Below, piece after piece: positions 1 through 13,477 of a DNA stretch of 64,000 bases. Position 1 is the first letter of the stretch. Each line of letters begins with the position of its first letter. Origin of the DNA: Physcomitrium patens (taxonomy: Eukaryota > Streptophyta > Bryopsida > Funariales > Funariaceae); assembly GCF_000002425.4 (NCBI RefSeq), contig NC_037265.1, positions 2,797,503 to 2,861,502 on the forward strand. The letters are read 5' to 3'. A program made the position numbers and the translations under genes. Below the pieces are notes generated by a model. That model saw only the letters and a program-made list of their open reading frames with translations, made no database searches and was not told where the DNA came from.

Positions 1-3000
1 TCACGTCGATTCAAATGCTGTTGGGGATCAGAGGTGATGAGGGTATATGTTCGAAAATGGTGCAAGTGTTCGGCGGATGTTGCCATTCGTAGTATTGTAG
101 ATTGGGGTTATTATCGCCAACGTCTCAATTCTGCCATTCAAAAGATCATCACTATTCCTGCGGCCCTTCAAAAGGTATAGGAATTGAATTTTGAAGTGCG
201 TTAGACTTGTTTGCAACATAAAATTATTCGATTCTGTATATGAATCTCAAGAAGCACAATGTGGAGGTTATCTACTAACTACTTGTTAGAGAGCATATTT
301 CATGTGAATCATACTTCTAAACTTCTTGGTTATTGATCCAGGTTGCAAATCCAGTTCCACGTGTAGTTCATCCTGACTGGCTTTGGAAGAGGATTCGAGA
401 AAAAGATGATAAGTACAGGCAAAGAAACCTGAAAGATATGTTTGGGCCGAAGGTTGCTCAAGCTGAGGAACCCATTTCCGAGGATGGCTCTGAAGCTGAT
501 CTAGAAGACATGGTCGGTACCAAATTAACTGGTCGTAAAATGCCTCGACCAATTATTCGTGTATATGATAAAGATAAACAAATTAGTAATGTACAAATGA
601 CAAACAAATCAGTAATAGAAGATGGAATCGAAATGCCACCTGCTAGGCAAGTGCGAGAGACCACTCCTGATAAGAACGATGACTATGAAGCTTGGTTGGA
701 GCACAAAAAAAGGAAATGGAAGGAGGCCCGAGACAAACGAAAACGATCTAGGTTTGAGACTTCAGTAGCTCTGTATATCCTATTTTATTATCCGTGTTGT
801 TAACTGGTATGTGTATTTTAATTTCAAGTTCAGTTTGGTCGCAGATAAAATTAATTAAGTACACAGATTACTATCTTGCACTTCGACCTCATTCATGTTA
901 TGTTTTACAGTTTTTTGGTGTCAAATCTTTTCACAAGTTTAGGGGCTAAATTATAATGCAATTCAAACATAAATGTAGACCGGAGAATGCTACTGGCGGA
1001 GCATTACGCAATTCCCTCATAAGTAAAGGTGGTAAAGCAGCTCGATCAAAGCCGGGTGTGGGAGCTTTTTTTCGCAATAGAGAAGCTGCCTTGACACACT
1101 CTCATTGGCAGGTGCTTGTCTAATTATTGGCAAACTTTCTATTTACTTTTTCTCTTTCTTTCGAGCATCCTGATGCGTGCAGCTCTCAACGCCCTGTGTA
1201 CCTTAAATTCCTCATCATTGATTTGCATGAGGTGACGTGGTTCTTGGATTTTTGCAGATATTGCACTTGGCTCTCGGTCAAAGGTCAGGGGAGTTCACGG
1301 CTTGGGTACTCGCAGATGGTGATATGTATAAGGTCCCTCTGAAAGTTCCACGTGTGTTTTATCTAAATACACAAGCCACCAATACCGAAGAATACCCTGG
1401 AGTACGTGTAACTCGTACTTTGCCACATGGACGACCAGTTTTTAATCTTATTGAGGTGAGTAGATTTAATGCATGGAAGCTGAAGAATTATTACCACCAT
1501 CTTGATTACTAGTGATGCCTACGTTGACTAGCTTGGTGTGCCAGGATTTGCCATTGAGATACATGATGACGAAAGTTCACATTTGTGAAACTGATGGTCT
1601 TTCCTATTTAAATATGTATATTTATATTCCACGTGGTAGTTGTATTTAGGTGCCCTTAAGTCTTTTGTACTCTTAATAGTAACCCTCAGTCAAATTGATG
1701 TGCAGGTAGTAGTAGACGAGGAGCAGTTTAAATTAGCAGGAAGGAAACTTGCAGCGCATCTTGCAGATCCTGAAGTGGAGGTACGTACATCACATCTTAT
1801 CACTTCTTTTAAAGATCACTCTTAACCATCTGCTGGTGTTGCGTTTCGTTCAATTTTCTAAAATGGAGGATCTCATACTTTGATTTGCAAGCATGTGAGC
1901 AGGGAGTATACGAGACAAAGATGCCACTATCTCTGCATGCTTTGCTGCAGCTTGGATGTGTGTGTAAAGTTGATTCAAAGGCGCGAAACCGTACGATAAG
2001 GGATGGATGGTCTTTGAACGATCTTCACATGAAAACTACTACAGAGTGCTCATATTTGATGGACGATCTACCATATATCTTTTTGTATCACAGGTGGGCT
2101 GTTGATTGATTGAACCAGAAAGTGATTAGGAAGTTAACACGCCAAATTCCTGAGTGCCAAGTGTGAAGATCTTCAATGCCTTCAAAGTTAGGATGCTGTG
2201 TTTAGATTCTATACCGTTTGTCTTCAGATATTTTGGTATTTCCTCGTGGCGATAAGTGAGGAGAATGTGTATACTTCTACTTCAAAGTGCGCAATCTGGC
2301 AAACAAACTTCATTTTACGTATTCAGATTTTCATCTTATGCGTTCATCTTCCCATCTGGAATTTCTGACATTTGGAAGTTGTTTGAATACAGCTGGATGG
2401 AAAACAGGGGGCTGTATGCTTTGTATACGCCTGTGATTTCCAGGATATTGGTTGTGGTCGTTAATCCCTTCAATAATCGTGAAATTGCCATCGCTCAGCT
2501 GGAGCGTCAATTTCGTGATGCAGTCCGTAACCAGAGCCAATCTAATGTCGACACTTCTGAATTAACATGCAAGGTTAGAAATCAACCAACTAAGCTTCAG
2601 GGAATAATTTTTGTTTTGGAATTCAGTGTGATCAGTATCAACATTTCCATGTTAGAATGATGCGTAGAGCAAATTCAAACTTCGACCAAGTGCACTACAT
2701 TGATAATTTGAATGTAATTGTAACCTCTGACACAGCACGTCCTTTCATTTGTTTGCAGGTTGAATATGTATCAAGTAATGCGGATGCAGGACGACTCTTA
2801 CAAAAAACACTTATTGAGTACAGGTGAAACGCTACGGACCATTTCTTTTGCCGTTGAATTTTGAATTGCATTTGAATATGAGTTCAGGCTTTCATCCCTT
2901 TTACGTTTGATCTCATTCTGCTTACAAGTTGCCTATTTGATATTCATGTTCAGGGATCAACATCGAGGTCCTACTCTAGCTGTTGTTGAGTGTCCCAATT

Positions 3001-6000
3001 TGGATACAACTAAGAATACAATTTCAGCCCTCTCTGAACTACCATGTATACAAGTTTCATGCAATGCTCGTGATAGTAATTATCAGGTTTGTGAGCCTGG
3101 TTGACATCTTCAAGTCACACTTCTTTTTTATCATGTAGTTACATTTTGATCGCTTAGATTAGCTTGTATACCTTTCCGTTAATAGGTGTAATGAGCTTTG
3201 CTATCTGAACATGACCGCCTTTAGCTGTGTCTCTTTAAACACATCGAACATTTCCTGCTTGACCTCTCTTGTTTTGTGTAGACGTTGTCGTTTCAATCTG
3301 AAATGTGTTTTTTTGAATTCTTGTTTACTCATGAAAGACTTTGTCGTGGAAATGTCATGCAGACCCTTGGGTGGCAACCTCTAGCTGGTAGAGTGGCCAT
3401 GCAACGGTGTGCAGCATCTAGTATATGGCTTCAGGAGAGGATTACTCTAGCACGATATGCACATGTGGGTACTTTCACCTTTAACGGATCCTCAGTAACT
3501 CATTGCTCGATGATGTTTAGATTGCCTTTGCTCCAGGGCTTTACATTGCACTATACGTTATTGGCACTCTTCTGACCTGCAACGATTGAGTGAGGACTGT
3601 TAAGACATTAGGAGTACACGTTCGAATAACTTAAGTTTTTTGCTTTCTGTCCAGGTTCCGCTTGGGAATTTCGATTCGGACTGGCTTCTTTTCACTGCCG
3701 ACACTTTTTATGCACGTGCTTTACGTGATCATATGCAGGTGACTTGAATTTTACCCTTGTATCTTTGGTGTGTGGATATGTTTTCCTCGATAATCTTAAG
3801 TTAAGAATTTTTGAAATTTTGTACAATGTGAGTTTTGAATGGGTGTGATGTGCACGAACCATCTGAAGACATAGTTCAAGCTACTAATGTGTCGTGAAAT
3901 ACTGTGAGCTCCTTTTGACTCCGTTGATGTTCCAACTCTTGAATGCAGGTGCTTTGGGTCTCAAACGATGGAATACCAGATTTGGGAGGAGTTCCTGAGG
4001 AGGAGCCAAGCTTTGCCGATGAGGTAAACCTTTGTATTACTGCTTGGAGATGCTTAACTTTTTATGTAATCATTTGGAATCACGTCGTATCCCCACTATC
4101 TCTTTCTAGTTTCAAATGTAATAGGCAAGCAGAGAGAAGATACCATTTCTAGCAATCATTTTTAAAATGTTTTTTGATTAATTAGTGTTGTCGATCTTAG
4201 TAAAAAGAGATGCAATATCCTATCTCTCCTTATACGCACAATGATAAATTGAAGAACTCTGCTTTTCTACTCCTTTTTTTTTTTTTTTTTTTCTTTTTTT
4301 ATATTTGTGCTGAAAATAATTGTGTAAGATGTGCTTGTAATTTTGTCAGGTTCAACAGCCGGCTTTGATCTTTCCAGGCGCTTACCGAAGTATTAGTATC
4401 GAGCTTAAGGTTTGGCTTCCTGCTCATCCAAGTAACCTGCTTCGTTAGATGTTTACTTGAGCGGTCGTCAATATGTGCTATTCGAGAAAATTATTGTTCC
4501 AAATTTCCATCTAAAGCAATTAGTGTGATGAATACTATCTGTATGCATGTTGAATTTTCTAAGACTCAAATTGGTTCTTACTACCAGGTTCATCACCTTG
4601 CTGTGAATGCTTTACTGAAAAGCAGCCAGATCAATGAGCTAGAAGGCGGTGCTCTCTTAGGCTTCAATTCAGAATCTCAGGATGCAGTTTCTCTTGGGGT
4701 TGGACAAACAAATTGGGATGAAAGTGTGTCTTGTGCACCAGCCTTTCGGATTCTAAAACAACTTGTACAAGGCTGGCTTAGTGACGCTGTGTCATCAGGC
4801 AACACATTTGCAGATGTTCTCTTGCAACATCTTTACCGTTGGCTCTGCAGGTATGCTTTTGTTTAATCGCTTTGAGAAAACGACATTTTATGATAATATG
4901 AATTGATGTGTAGATGTCTTATGATTTCTAAATACCCCGAGTAAATTCGTTTTCTGTATATAGCCAATAGCACTGACATTCATGTTTATGTCTGATGGTT
5001 GAATATTAGTCCAACATCAAAGATGCACGATCCTGCTCTTCACCGTATTCTTCACAAGGTACTTGATTATTGTTCCTCTATCTTTATCCTTCACTTTGTG
5101 CTTTGGAGTTTTCATTAAATTATGCGCAAAACTGTAGTAATGACAAGTGGATCTTTCGATGATCTTTTATGCTTTCATATCCTGATTGTAAGCGTTATTT
5201 TGGAATGCCTTCAAAAACTCTTCAGTTACTATTCTTCTAGAAAGGATTTCGTACACTTCTGATCAGTCGGACATTTTCAATAAACAGATTATGCAGAAGG
5301 TTTTTGCACTGTTGCTTGCGGAGCTGCGGAAATTGAGGGCCACCATAGTCTTTGCAGATTTTTCGCGCATAATTATAGCTACTGGAAAATATAATATGGC
5401 AGCTGCTCAAGGGTACTGCGAGTACCTGTTGAAAACTTTAAAATCTAGGTACATCTTTCATCTAAATCCTTTCACTGTTAACACAGTGAAGTTCAGAGAT
5501 CCATTTCATGCTCTTTTGCTTACCTCAAGTCCCTATATTTTCCTAGACTTTTTTTGTTTAATTAATGGTAGTTGGTTCGTTTATAAATTTTTTTGTCAGT
5601 AGTTGACCATGTTAATGAGTCCGGCATTTCCACCTCTTGAGCATGTTGAAGATTCCTCAACTAGTAGATTTCTACTGCTTACTGGTCCTCTTTCGCAGGG
5701 AGTTGTTTGAGTGGTTAGAGTTGGAGCCAAAACGGTACTGGCATGCTCTGCTTTTCATGGATCAGGTTTCATTCTTTTTCCTGAATTCTTTGTGAGACTG
5801 AACCTCGAACATTCAAAATAATTCTCGAGTTTTGCTGACAAACAATCTCAATTGTTGGGTTTATCAAACCTCGTCTGCTTGCTTGATGCTGGGAGAGACG
5901 TTTCCATTAAATCCAATAAGCAGGGGTTTGCTAATCGTGCAAAGTGATTCATTCTTGAGATCGTGCAAACTGTTTCATTCGTGAAAACATGCAACTGGTT

Positions 6001-7984
6001 CATTGATGAACAACTAATTTGCTGCAAGAATTTGAAAGGATTGACGACTTTGATGTTATATCGTTGCAGTATAACTACGGAGGCATTCAAGCGAAAGATG
6101 TTCGGACAGACCTTGATGCCAGCGATCTATCTCAGGATCCTACACAGAACGGGGCAAATGAGATCATTTCAAGCTGGAATATTGCAGAGTTTCTTCCGAA
6201 AGTGACTCAGGTATTGTTCGAATTTATCGTAACCTTCTGTACTTGATTGTCCTTCCAGCAAAACACTCCCATGTTTTTCAAGTTGAAGAAATGTGGTGCT
6301 AAAGTAAGCAGTTGAGATAATGCTCATGATCACAGTACTGCAGCTAAAAGCACCAAGGTTGAGTGGCTGAGCTCGAGTGCTAAAAGCAGAGTCTGGAATT
6401 CTTGCAGGACTACTTTGTGGTGATAGTTTCAGAATACATCTATATCCCATGGAAGCACTCTCAAGATCAGGCGGCTTTGCTTGCAGCAGCTAGGGGTGGA
6501 GATTTTGCATCAAGCACTCCGTCTGTCTCAATTTCTACAGCCTCTGATGCGGAAGCACAAGAAGTTTCATATCTCAAAGAACAGGTCAGTAAAGTTGCAT
6601 CGTGGTGTATTGCTATCTTGTTATTGATCCTACACAATTTCAATAAAAAAATATTTGTTCTTTCTAGTTTCTTATTTATCCTCATATGTCTGTTTTGTAA
6701 ACATTGGTGCACATAAGGTACTTATTAGCTGCATCGCGTGGTCACATGTGCAGATTGCGTCCTACTTTACGGACAAATTATTGAGGGTAGTACGAGATGT
6801 GCAAAGGCACATAAATGCAAGGAGAGACGAGGAAGATTCTGAAGCTCAACTTTCGCGACAATTTCCAAAGTTGGCTGGTTCACATCTGGTCATGACTGAT
6901 CCAGCCTTGGAATTCATCAAGCAAGTGTGTGCTGTACTGGCTCTTGATAATCGTGTTCAACACAATGTAATGGTGAGGGCGTTCAGGAACTTTTTTACTA
7001 TCTATCTGTTTCCTGCTGTACCTGGCCACACGTTTATGTCTACTTTTGAACTTCACTTCCTTCGCTTTTGAAATTTTTTCCTCATTAAAGTTTGAAAGGT
7101 GAATGATGGTCCAAAATTTGTTGCCATTGCAGGTAATGAGGAAAAACTTGTTGAAGTTGGTGCACGTCAGAGAATTCTCTGCAGAAGCTGCATTTGAAGA
7201 TCCATGCCGCTCATTCACTCTACCAAATGTCATATGCAGGTATCGAATGTCTTTGACGTGTGCACATGAAATTCATCCATTTAAAGTCTAAGTAAACTCT
7301 GTTAAGGATTTTATGACAAGCTATGTAATATTGCTCTTGCTAGAGGTTGGAATGTGGATCAGTAGTGCGAAAACTTACATGGATTATGCTGGAAACCTCT
7401 TTTAGAGTCGTGATCTTTACATGTGGGTTGGGAACAGTTATTGTAATGACTGTAGGGATCTAGATCTTTGCCGTGATGCTGCTCTGTTGGAGCATGATTG
7501 GCGCTGTGTGGTGCCCTCTTGTGGCCAACCGTATGATCGCGCTTGGATTGAGAACGCACTGCTCCAAATAGTGCGTCAACGAGAACGTCTGTATCATCTC
7601 CAGGATCTCGTCTGCGTAAAATGTCGTCAGGTAATGCCTATTCACGAAACGGTTATATCTTTTTCAAATGCACATAATTGTGCAATGACACAGGTCTTTT
7701 GTGCTTTCAAAATGGAGCAAATTGCCTGGTCATACTTTAAATCACTTGGTCAAGTTTCACGTAATCTGACGTAGAAAAGGATATGCTGTTTGAATTGGCA
7801 GGTAAAGTCATCTCATCTTGCCGATCAGTGTCAATGTGCTGGAGCGTTCAAAAACACAACAAGCCCAGCTGTGTTTGAAAAAGAATTACAAGTGTTTCTG
7901 AATATTGCTAAATACCATGGGTTTGAGTTACTAGAAGAGGTTGTTACCTGGCTTGTAACTCCTTTGGTGCGAACAGCTTCATGA
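1..7984 (+). CDS. POL2: DNA polymerase epsilon catalytic subunit, C-terminal half (5' part outside window)
   Basis: Leading-strand replicative polymerase. The active exonuclease and polymerase modules lie upstream of the window; visible here is the C-terminal half (about 1,130 residues): an inactive polymerase-like fold plus the cysteine-rich zinc module that binds the B subunit. Exons read: ?-174, 342-751, 979-1111, 1258-1455, 1706-1780, 1903-2093, 2393-2573, 2759-2823, 2954-3086, 3363-3464, 3655-3738, 3949-4023, 4350-4409, 4588-4850, 5010-5058, 5288-5448, 5699-5765, 6070-6210, 6408-6584, 6754-6972, 7133-7239, 7438-7630, 7802-7984. All have GT-AG borders and phases that join without a stop. 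Family-typical strings include [45 protein letters not shown] and cysteine pairs near the end. The left border of the first exon is uncertain (an AG at 30-33 is possible). The gene looks intact. Confidence 0.95.
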
Positions 7985-9633
7985 CTACCAGTTGCTCTAA
8001 CTGCCTTCATGCACATTTAAGAGGAATGTTGCCTCTATGTGTTTGTGTACTATACTTGGTTGAAATACGTTCTGGAGGATTCCGAGCGTTTTCTGCTACT
8101 AGCAGTGGCCGAATTACAGCGTAGGCTAGAGAATTTTCTAATTTCTGCAACAACTGCAGTACCTAATATTCCTTTATCTTAGACAATTGCACATGATTTT
8201 AGCAGCTTATGTACACGGATCAGTTTTGGGGACTTAAGTTTCCTTGTAATATACGGTGCTAGCACCAACGTCATTTATTCCCTTGATGACTAGTAAGGAT
8301 TGAGGATACATTATAGCAAATCCCCTTCCACGCGCCCCCAAAGTTATCATTGATACTATTCTTCGAAGCCCTTGCCACCAGATCACTCCCCACACGGTAT
8401 TCATAGCTATCGTACTTGATTTTCATAACTAAACCTGATACCTTGCAGTGCACTCCGCATGTCTCAACTTCACGTCCCTGCACGCACGAGACTACTTCAA
8501 AAATTCTCAGACTAATCTTCTGCGGTGGTTTACACTCACCTTAGTACCCAAAGGCTGGAATGCTATTTGTTAATCAAAGATGTAACTTGCAGTTGCAAAT
8601 TCTACTACGATTAAGAAAATTTTATCACATATGGGTTCTTGTTTAAGAAATCGTTTCGAAATTCCAATCGCAATATTATCTATTAGTAGTAAAATTATTC
8701 GCAATATATACGTTCTAGACCTTGGTTATTTTTACCGTTATTCTATACTTTGGAAGGTAAGAACGCATTTGCACTACACATCACAAGATCAGTGCTAATA
8801 GACTGACTGCCGATTACAATCCACTTCGACAAACTTCTTAAACTTAAGATTATTCTGAGCCTTGAACTCTTCACGAAAGACAATTCAATGAGCAGATTCC
8901 TAACTAAATTACATGCGGCGTGTAGTGACGTGGATTCAACTGGGACCCAGTGACTAGTCACGCGATGAGGAGATCACGTCACCCTTTCAAGTCCCAATTT
9001 GCATGTTTGAAACATACACAGCCTTGACAACATTTGTAGATTTCTCATCACACTATCATATAAATCCTTTCGTACTAAAAGATCTACAAAATAAACAGTG
9101 CATCGTTTTGAAATGTTAAGGACTGTAAAAAACCCCTATAACTAACTGTCAGTATATCCATTGAAGGATTAAAAATATGCACCCACTGTGTTGATCACAC
9201 TTCAATGCACGTGTGACACCTCATTACCAATATCTCGACTATAGTGCGAAGTGCATATATACATCAGTGAGTGTGAGGAATACTTTTCACTTTCCTTCAA
9301 AGCTGAAATTTAAGTTGTAAAGCTCCGTAAGCCAGCTACATTGTTCATTGGCACATGATACACACCTCCCATGCTTTTCCTAAGTGCAACAGTGAACTTA
9401 AGCTCAAGATTGTCAGTGGAATGTCTACCAATTGATTTTCATATGCGAATTGGCGAGTTCATTTTGTTGTATGGCCGAGTTTAAGCACACAGCAAACCGT
9501 TTCAATAAAGCCACAACGCCTGAGACACAAGACCAACATGAGCAACTTCGAATGTTCAAATATTTTTCCAAGAGGTAACTCAATATTGATGGTGACTGGC
9601 AATGTACGCAGGTTCTAGACATAAGCTGTATGG
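7985..9633. other. Convergent intergenic spacer between POL2 and RFC3
   Basis: About 1.65 kb between two stop codons that face each other. It should hold both 3' untranslated regions. The only open frames are short and match no family I know. Base composition is intermediate, not as AT-rich as the transposon blocks further right. Confidence 0.6.
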
Positions 9634-12600
9634 TCACCGAGCTGCAGCCACCAAAGCTGTCCGGGCGCGAGTAAATGCACCAAGTAAGGCTCCCAATTGC
9701 AGCTTCTCGTTTGTACCAAAAGCTAATCTGTATCTGTAAACAGGAGTGCCACGACATGGGATTGAATAAGTATATAGTTTATCTTACATTTGATTATATA
9801 TTATTCAAATATATTCATGTTAAACATTATTCGAGGTCATGGTCTAAACTTAGGTTCATATTTAATTAAAATCAATGGTCACCTAGAATTATAACCATGC
9901 AGACCCGGACAGTACAGCAAAGAAAGCTATCGCAGTAAACCAGACAAAAAAATGGGATGAAATGAACCATACTCGACATCTGCAAGAGCGTCAATCAGCT
10001 GAACCCTAACTGTTGGGGGCATATTAATAGTAAATACAAATCTGCCAGAGAAAATAAGCATCAGTTTGTCAGTGATGACACAGCAGATAATGAATCAAAG
10101 CAAACACAAAATACAGAACCACATTAGATGAATAGAAACGTCATATCAGATTAGTTCGAAGACTAATGTTATAAAATGAATCTCTACTACTGTCAAAGGG
10201 AGCAAAATTTAAGAGACGCAGATGCAATTAAACCACACTACAAGAAATTCCATTCTGCTATAAATTGTACAGGCTTTTTGACATTCTGTGAGTATCAAAA
10301 CTGTACTAAACTCGGTAGCCTTGTAAAGGCAGAATTCTCGAACTATCGTAATAAAAAATCAGTGGGGGCGGGTACACTTACGGTTGCAGCTCTCTAGCGA
10401 CATCGACCAATGCCAAACCTTTGCTTGTCTTCATTTTTGTTATATCTATGAAACACGGTTAAGGTACACGAAGCACAGGAGCAGGAACATCCATTACAGT
10501 AGAAGTGATCGATTCAACAAGCATGAGTACCACCATGAAACAATTTGATGAGATTATTGAGGATACTTTGGAAGGAAGTAGAGAAAGGTTCATTCAACAG
10601 CCAATACGCGATCTGCTCAATATCTTTTGGCATTGGATTACCAGTGCACAAATAGACGGCCTCTTCAGTTAAGTGAGGGCTTGCCATTTGTGCCGACTGA
10701 AACAAGTAGTGCAAATTAGTGCCAGATTATTGCAGTTGGAGAAAAAGTTAAAGGTGTCCACATTTACCGACAGCTATGATAATAAGAAGAGGCATCGACG
10801 TTCTTCAAGGTAAAAGAACATAAGTCAACTACATTGGAGAAACAACAAAAGATCATCCGTGGCAAAAATGAGAAACAATTGCAAGAAGTAAAAGGTCTCA
10901 TCCTAAGCTTAACTAAAAAGGTCTACCCAAGAGCCACCTTGTTTTCAAAGTTAGGCTGACCAACCAGAACATGAGAAAGAGAGCAACCTGAAGGATATTT
11001 AGGGCCTTACGCAAATCTCCATTGGCAAGTCTCACTATAGCAGCCAACCCACCATCTGTCACATCCAAACTGCATCCACAAACCACTTTCATTAACTAAA
11101 AGCTTACAACTAACAGTAAACTGTCGTTTATAATACGGCAGATGCACAAACGAGCATTTTAAATCCCACAAAGGTATGTAAGTCATGAGTGTCCTAAATT
11201 ACCAAGTGGAAGAATCAACCACATTTCCCACACACATTCCCATCAAGCATTAAAACCCATCACAAAATCCACAAATTTAGAGATAGCTTTCAGGCTAAAT
11301 GTGCGGGTATGAACGTACCCTTCTTGTTGAATAACATAGCGAAGCCGCTCTGTGACATTGGCAGGATCCAATGGAGCGAACCTGAACCTTGTGCACCTAG
11401 ATTGCAGTGCTGGAATGATCTTACTAGCATAGTTGCAAATAAGACAAAACCTCGTACTCTTTGTATACTTCTCAATAACTGCCATTGCGGGGGGGAAGTT
11501 TTAGAGAGAAATTTTAAAAACGTACCTCATCTTCAGAATGTATTTATCACATCTATCAATATAGATTTCTTTTCAAGAAATATAAATGAAAACATCTTCT
11601 CCTTCGAACCGTCGCTCTCTTAGACATGCAACACTAGTAATCCGAAAAAATTCAAAAGTTCGAGGTATACTCAACTAATTATACACAGCATACGGCAGGT
11701 ATAAGTATGTATTAATGCCAATTAGTGGCGAGTGTTGAGATACTTTAAGTATCCGTGTCAAGATTTCATTAACGGGTGTAGCAAGCAAATGCAGGATTGT
11801 AAAAGGAAAGACAAAAGACCAATTACCTCTACGCAATGCAAATTGGGCGTCTTTCGTCATTGCATCTGCCTCGTCCAAAATAACAAGTTTCACATTCACC
11901 TTTGGTCTGCCCAATTACATGACAAGTTTTTTACCATCTCAGTCCTTCATATGATAGGACTCATGAAATATGCACGACTTAAACCCGGCAAGAGGCGGTG
12001 TGGACTAGCTTCAGCTCAGACTTGTTTTGAGGAAGATGAATACATATTTCTATGTGATAGAATTGCGAAATCTACTACTATCAATGTTATTTCAACTGCA
12101 ACAACTCCATACGAACCCAAGATTGGACTGACGTAAGGAAGTGTATGTAGTTGTGATACCCAAAAGATATACTCTTAGTACTTGCAAAATCTTGGATCTG
12201 CTGGCGCACGACCTCGATTCCACGGTCATCTGAAGCATTTAGCTCCAAAATCATATTCTGGTACTGTGCACCGTAAAGTTTCCGCGCAACTGCCAAAATG
12301 GTAGAAGTTTTTCCTGTGCCTGGTGGCCCATACAGAAGCAGATGAGGTAGCCGATTCTCCCCTGTCAACCTGTCAACTTCGAACAACCAACAACACCAGT
12401 ATCAGAATTATGAGGAGTCCCACCATACCAGAGACCTAATGAGTTCCTTGTGGAGATGCTCAAAACATGTGTTCCCCCAATATTTACAAAACAAACTATT
12501 ACAAATTCTATCATTCTCTTCAAAATGACATATCTACCAGGAGTACACAACTTATTACTCCATTCTCGACGAAAACCCCTCACTGAAACATACAAATTCG

Positions 12601-12943
12601 GCATCGTTCAAATGCCTTCGAACACACTCAATACGTGATCGGAAAAACAAATAGAGCATAAAGAAATAAATAAATAAATAAATAAATTATTATTAAAAAC
12701 ATATTGTTACTTTTTAAACCATTCTACATAGAATTATATACTCAAGCAGGCAGGGCAAGAGAGCATACTGGTGTCGATAATGTCCTTGTGCGCAGCGACA
12801 TCAGCGAGAGAAGTGGGTCTATACTTCTCCACCCAAGGCCCTCCTTTCACTTGCCTTCCATTATTCAAATCGACCTTCCCCTTACCCTTCTGAGAAGCTG
12901 ACAGACTACGAGGCACGGAGTCCACTATCATATCATCCGCCAT
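9634..12943 (-). CDS. RFC3: Replication factor C subunit 3 (clamp-loader small subunit)
   Basis: AAA+ ATPase subunit of the RFC clamp loader, which opens PCNA and loads it at primer ends; nuclear. Nine exons (- strand): 12943-12769, 12376-12160, 11906-11827, 11478-11319, 11069-10988, 10696-10567, 10445-10382, 10041-9973, 9733-9634. Together they give 358 codons plus stop with consistent phases. Visible motifs: PWVEKYRP near residue 37 (RFC box), Walker A GPPGTGKT at 75-82, Walker B LVILDEAD ending at 145, sensor region STRFCLICN, and the arginine-finger motif SRC at 184-186. The C terminus carries the collar-domain strings [14 protein letters not shown] and LQLGALL. Length is close to the usual plant RFC3 (about 370). 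I chose the ATG at 12943 because conservation starts there. An in-frame ATG at 12997 would add 18 residues. It faces POL2 tail to tail. Confidence 0.94.
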
Positions 12944-13042
12944 TCTCACAGACCGATCCTCCCAATCACACACTCCCGAGTCAGGAATTCCACCCAATCC
13001 CTCAAAGACCGAATGCTTTCGCAGCCCAATGCCGAGGACCCA

Positions 13043-13062
13043 AAACCCTATACCCTAAACCC
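13043..13062. promoter_or_regulatory. Telo-box motifs upstream of RFC3
   Basis: The + strand reads AAACCCTATACCCTAAACCC, two overlapping plant telo-box type motifs, 100-120 bases before the RFC3 start codon. Telo-boxes are known in 5' regions of plant genes expressed in cycling cells, such as PCNA and ribosomal protein genes. Function here is inferred from position. Confidence 0.55.
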
Positions 13063-13465
13063 AACTCCCGACATGACCTTCCCCGGCAGTAAGCCCCACA
13101 CTCCAACTCATTCCTTCCGTCGCAACCGCTCTATGATCGCACCCAAAGAGCTATGAAGGCCGCGCATGCAAAACTGCGACGGCAACGACGACTAAAAGAT
13201 GCAAGATGAAGAAGAGCACCGGAAGGAATGGAATCGCGGGGGGTTTGAATGCACACAGAGAGGCCCTCCTCTTCGCGAATTCAATCGCAACCACGCTGTA
13301 ACGGGATTGCAACGGTGGCAGTGGTGGTGCTTGGAACTTGTCTCGCATAATCCACGATTCAAGCTCACCCTTCCTTCGATCGATTCTACTGCCGACAAAA
13401 TTCTCGGCCTCGTATGTCGCTCCGTGATGCTCCCCCCCCCCCCCCTCCCCGCCGCAAATAAGTTT

Positions 13466-13477
13466 TTTGGCGCGAAA
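13466..13477. promoter_or_regulatory. E2F-type site (TTTGGCGCGAAA) upstream of RFC3
   Basis: The 12-base string TTTGGCGCGAAA fits the consensus TTTSGCGSSAAA on both strands. It lies about 520 bases upstream of the RFC3 start codon, in the GC-rich segment before the AT-rich block. E2F/DP sites drive S-phase expression of plant replication genes, so this is a good match of site and gene. Binding is not shown by the sequence. Confidence 0.65.

Noticed and set aside
6969-6980. A premature end of the POL2 reading frame after VQHNVM
   Set aside because: A GT donor at 6973 joins to 7133 and gives NVMVMRKNLL, as expected for the family.
13043-13062. Interstitial telomere or chromosome end
   Set aside because: Only about two telomere-like units are present, in a promoter position. 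This fits telo-boxes, not a telomere array.
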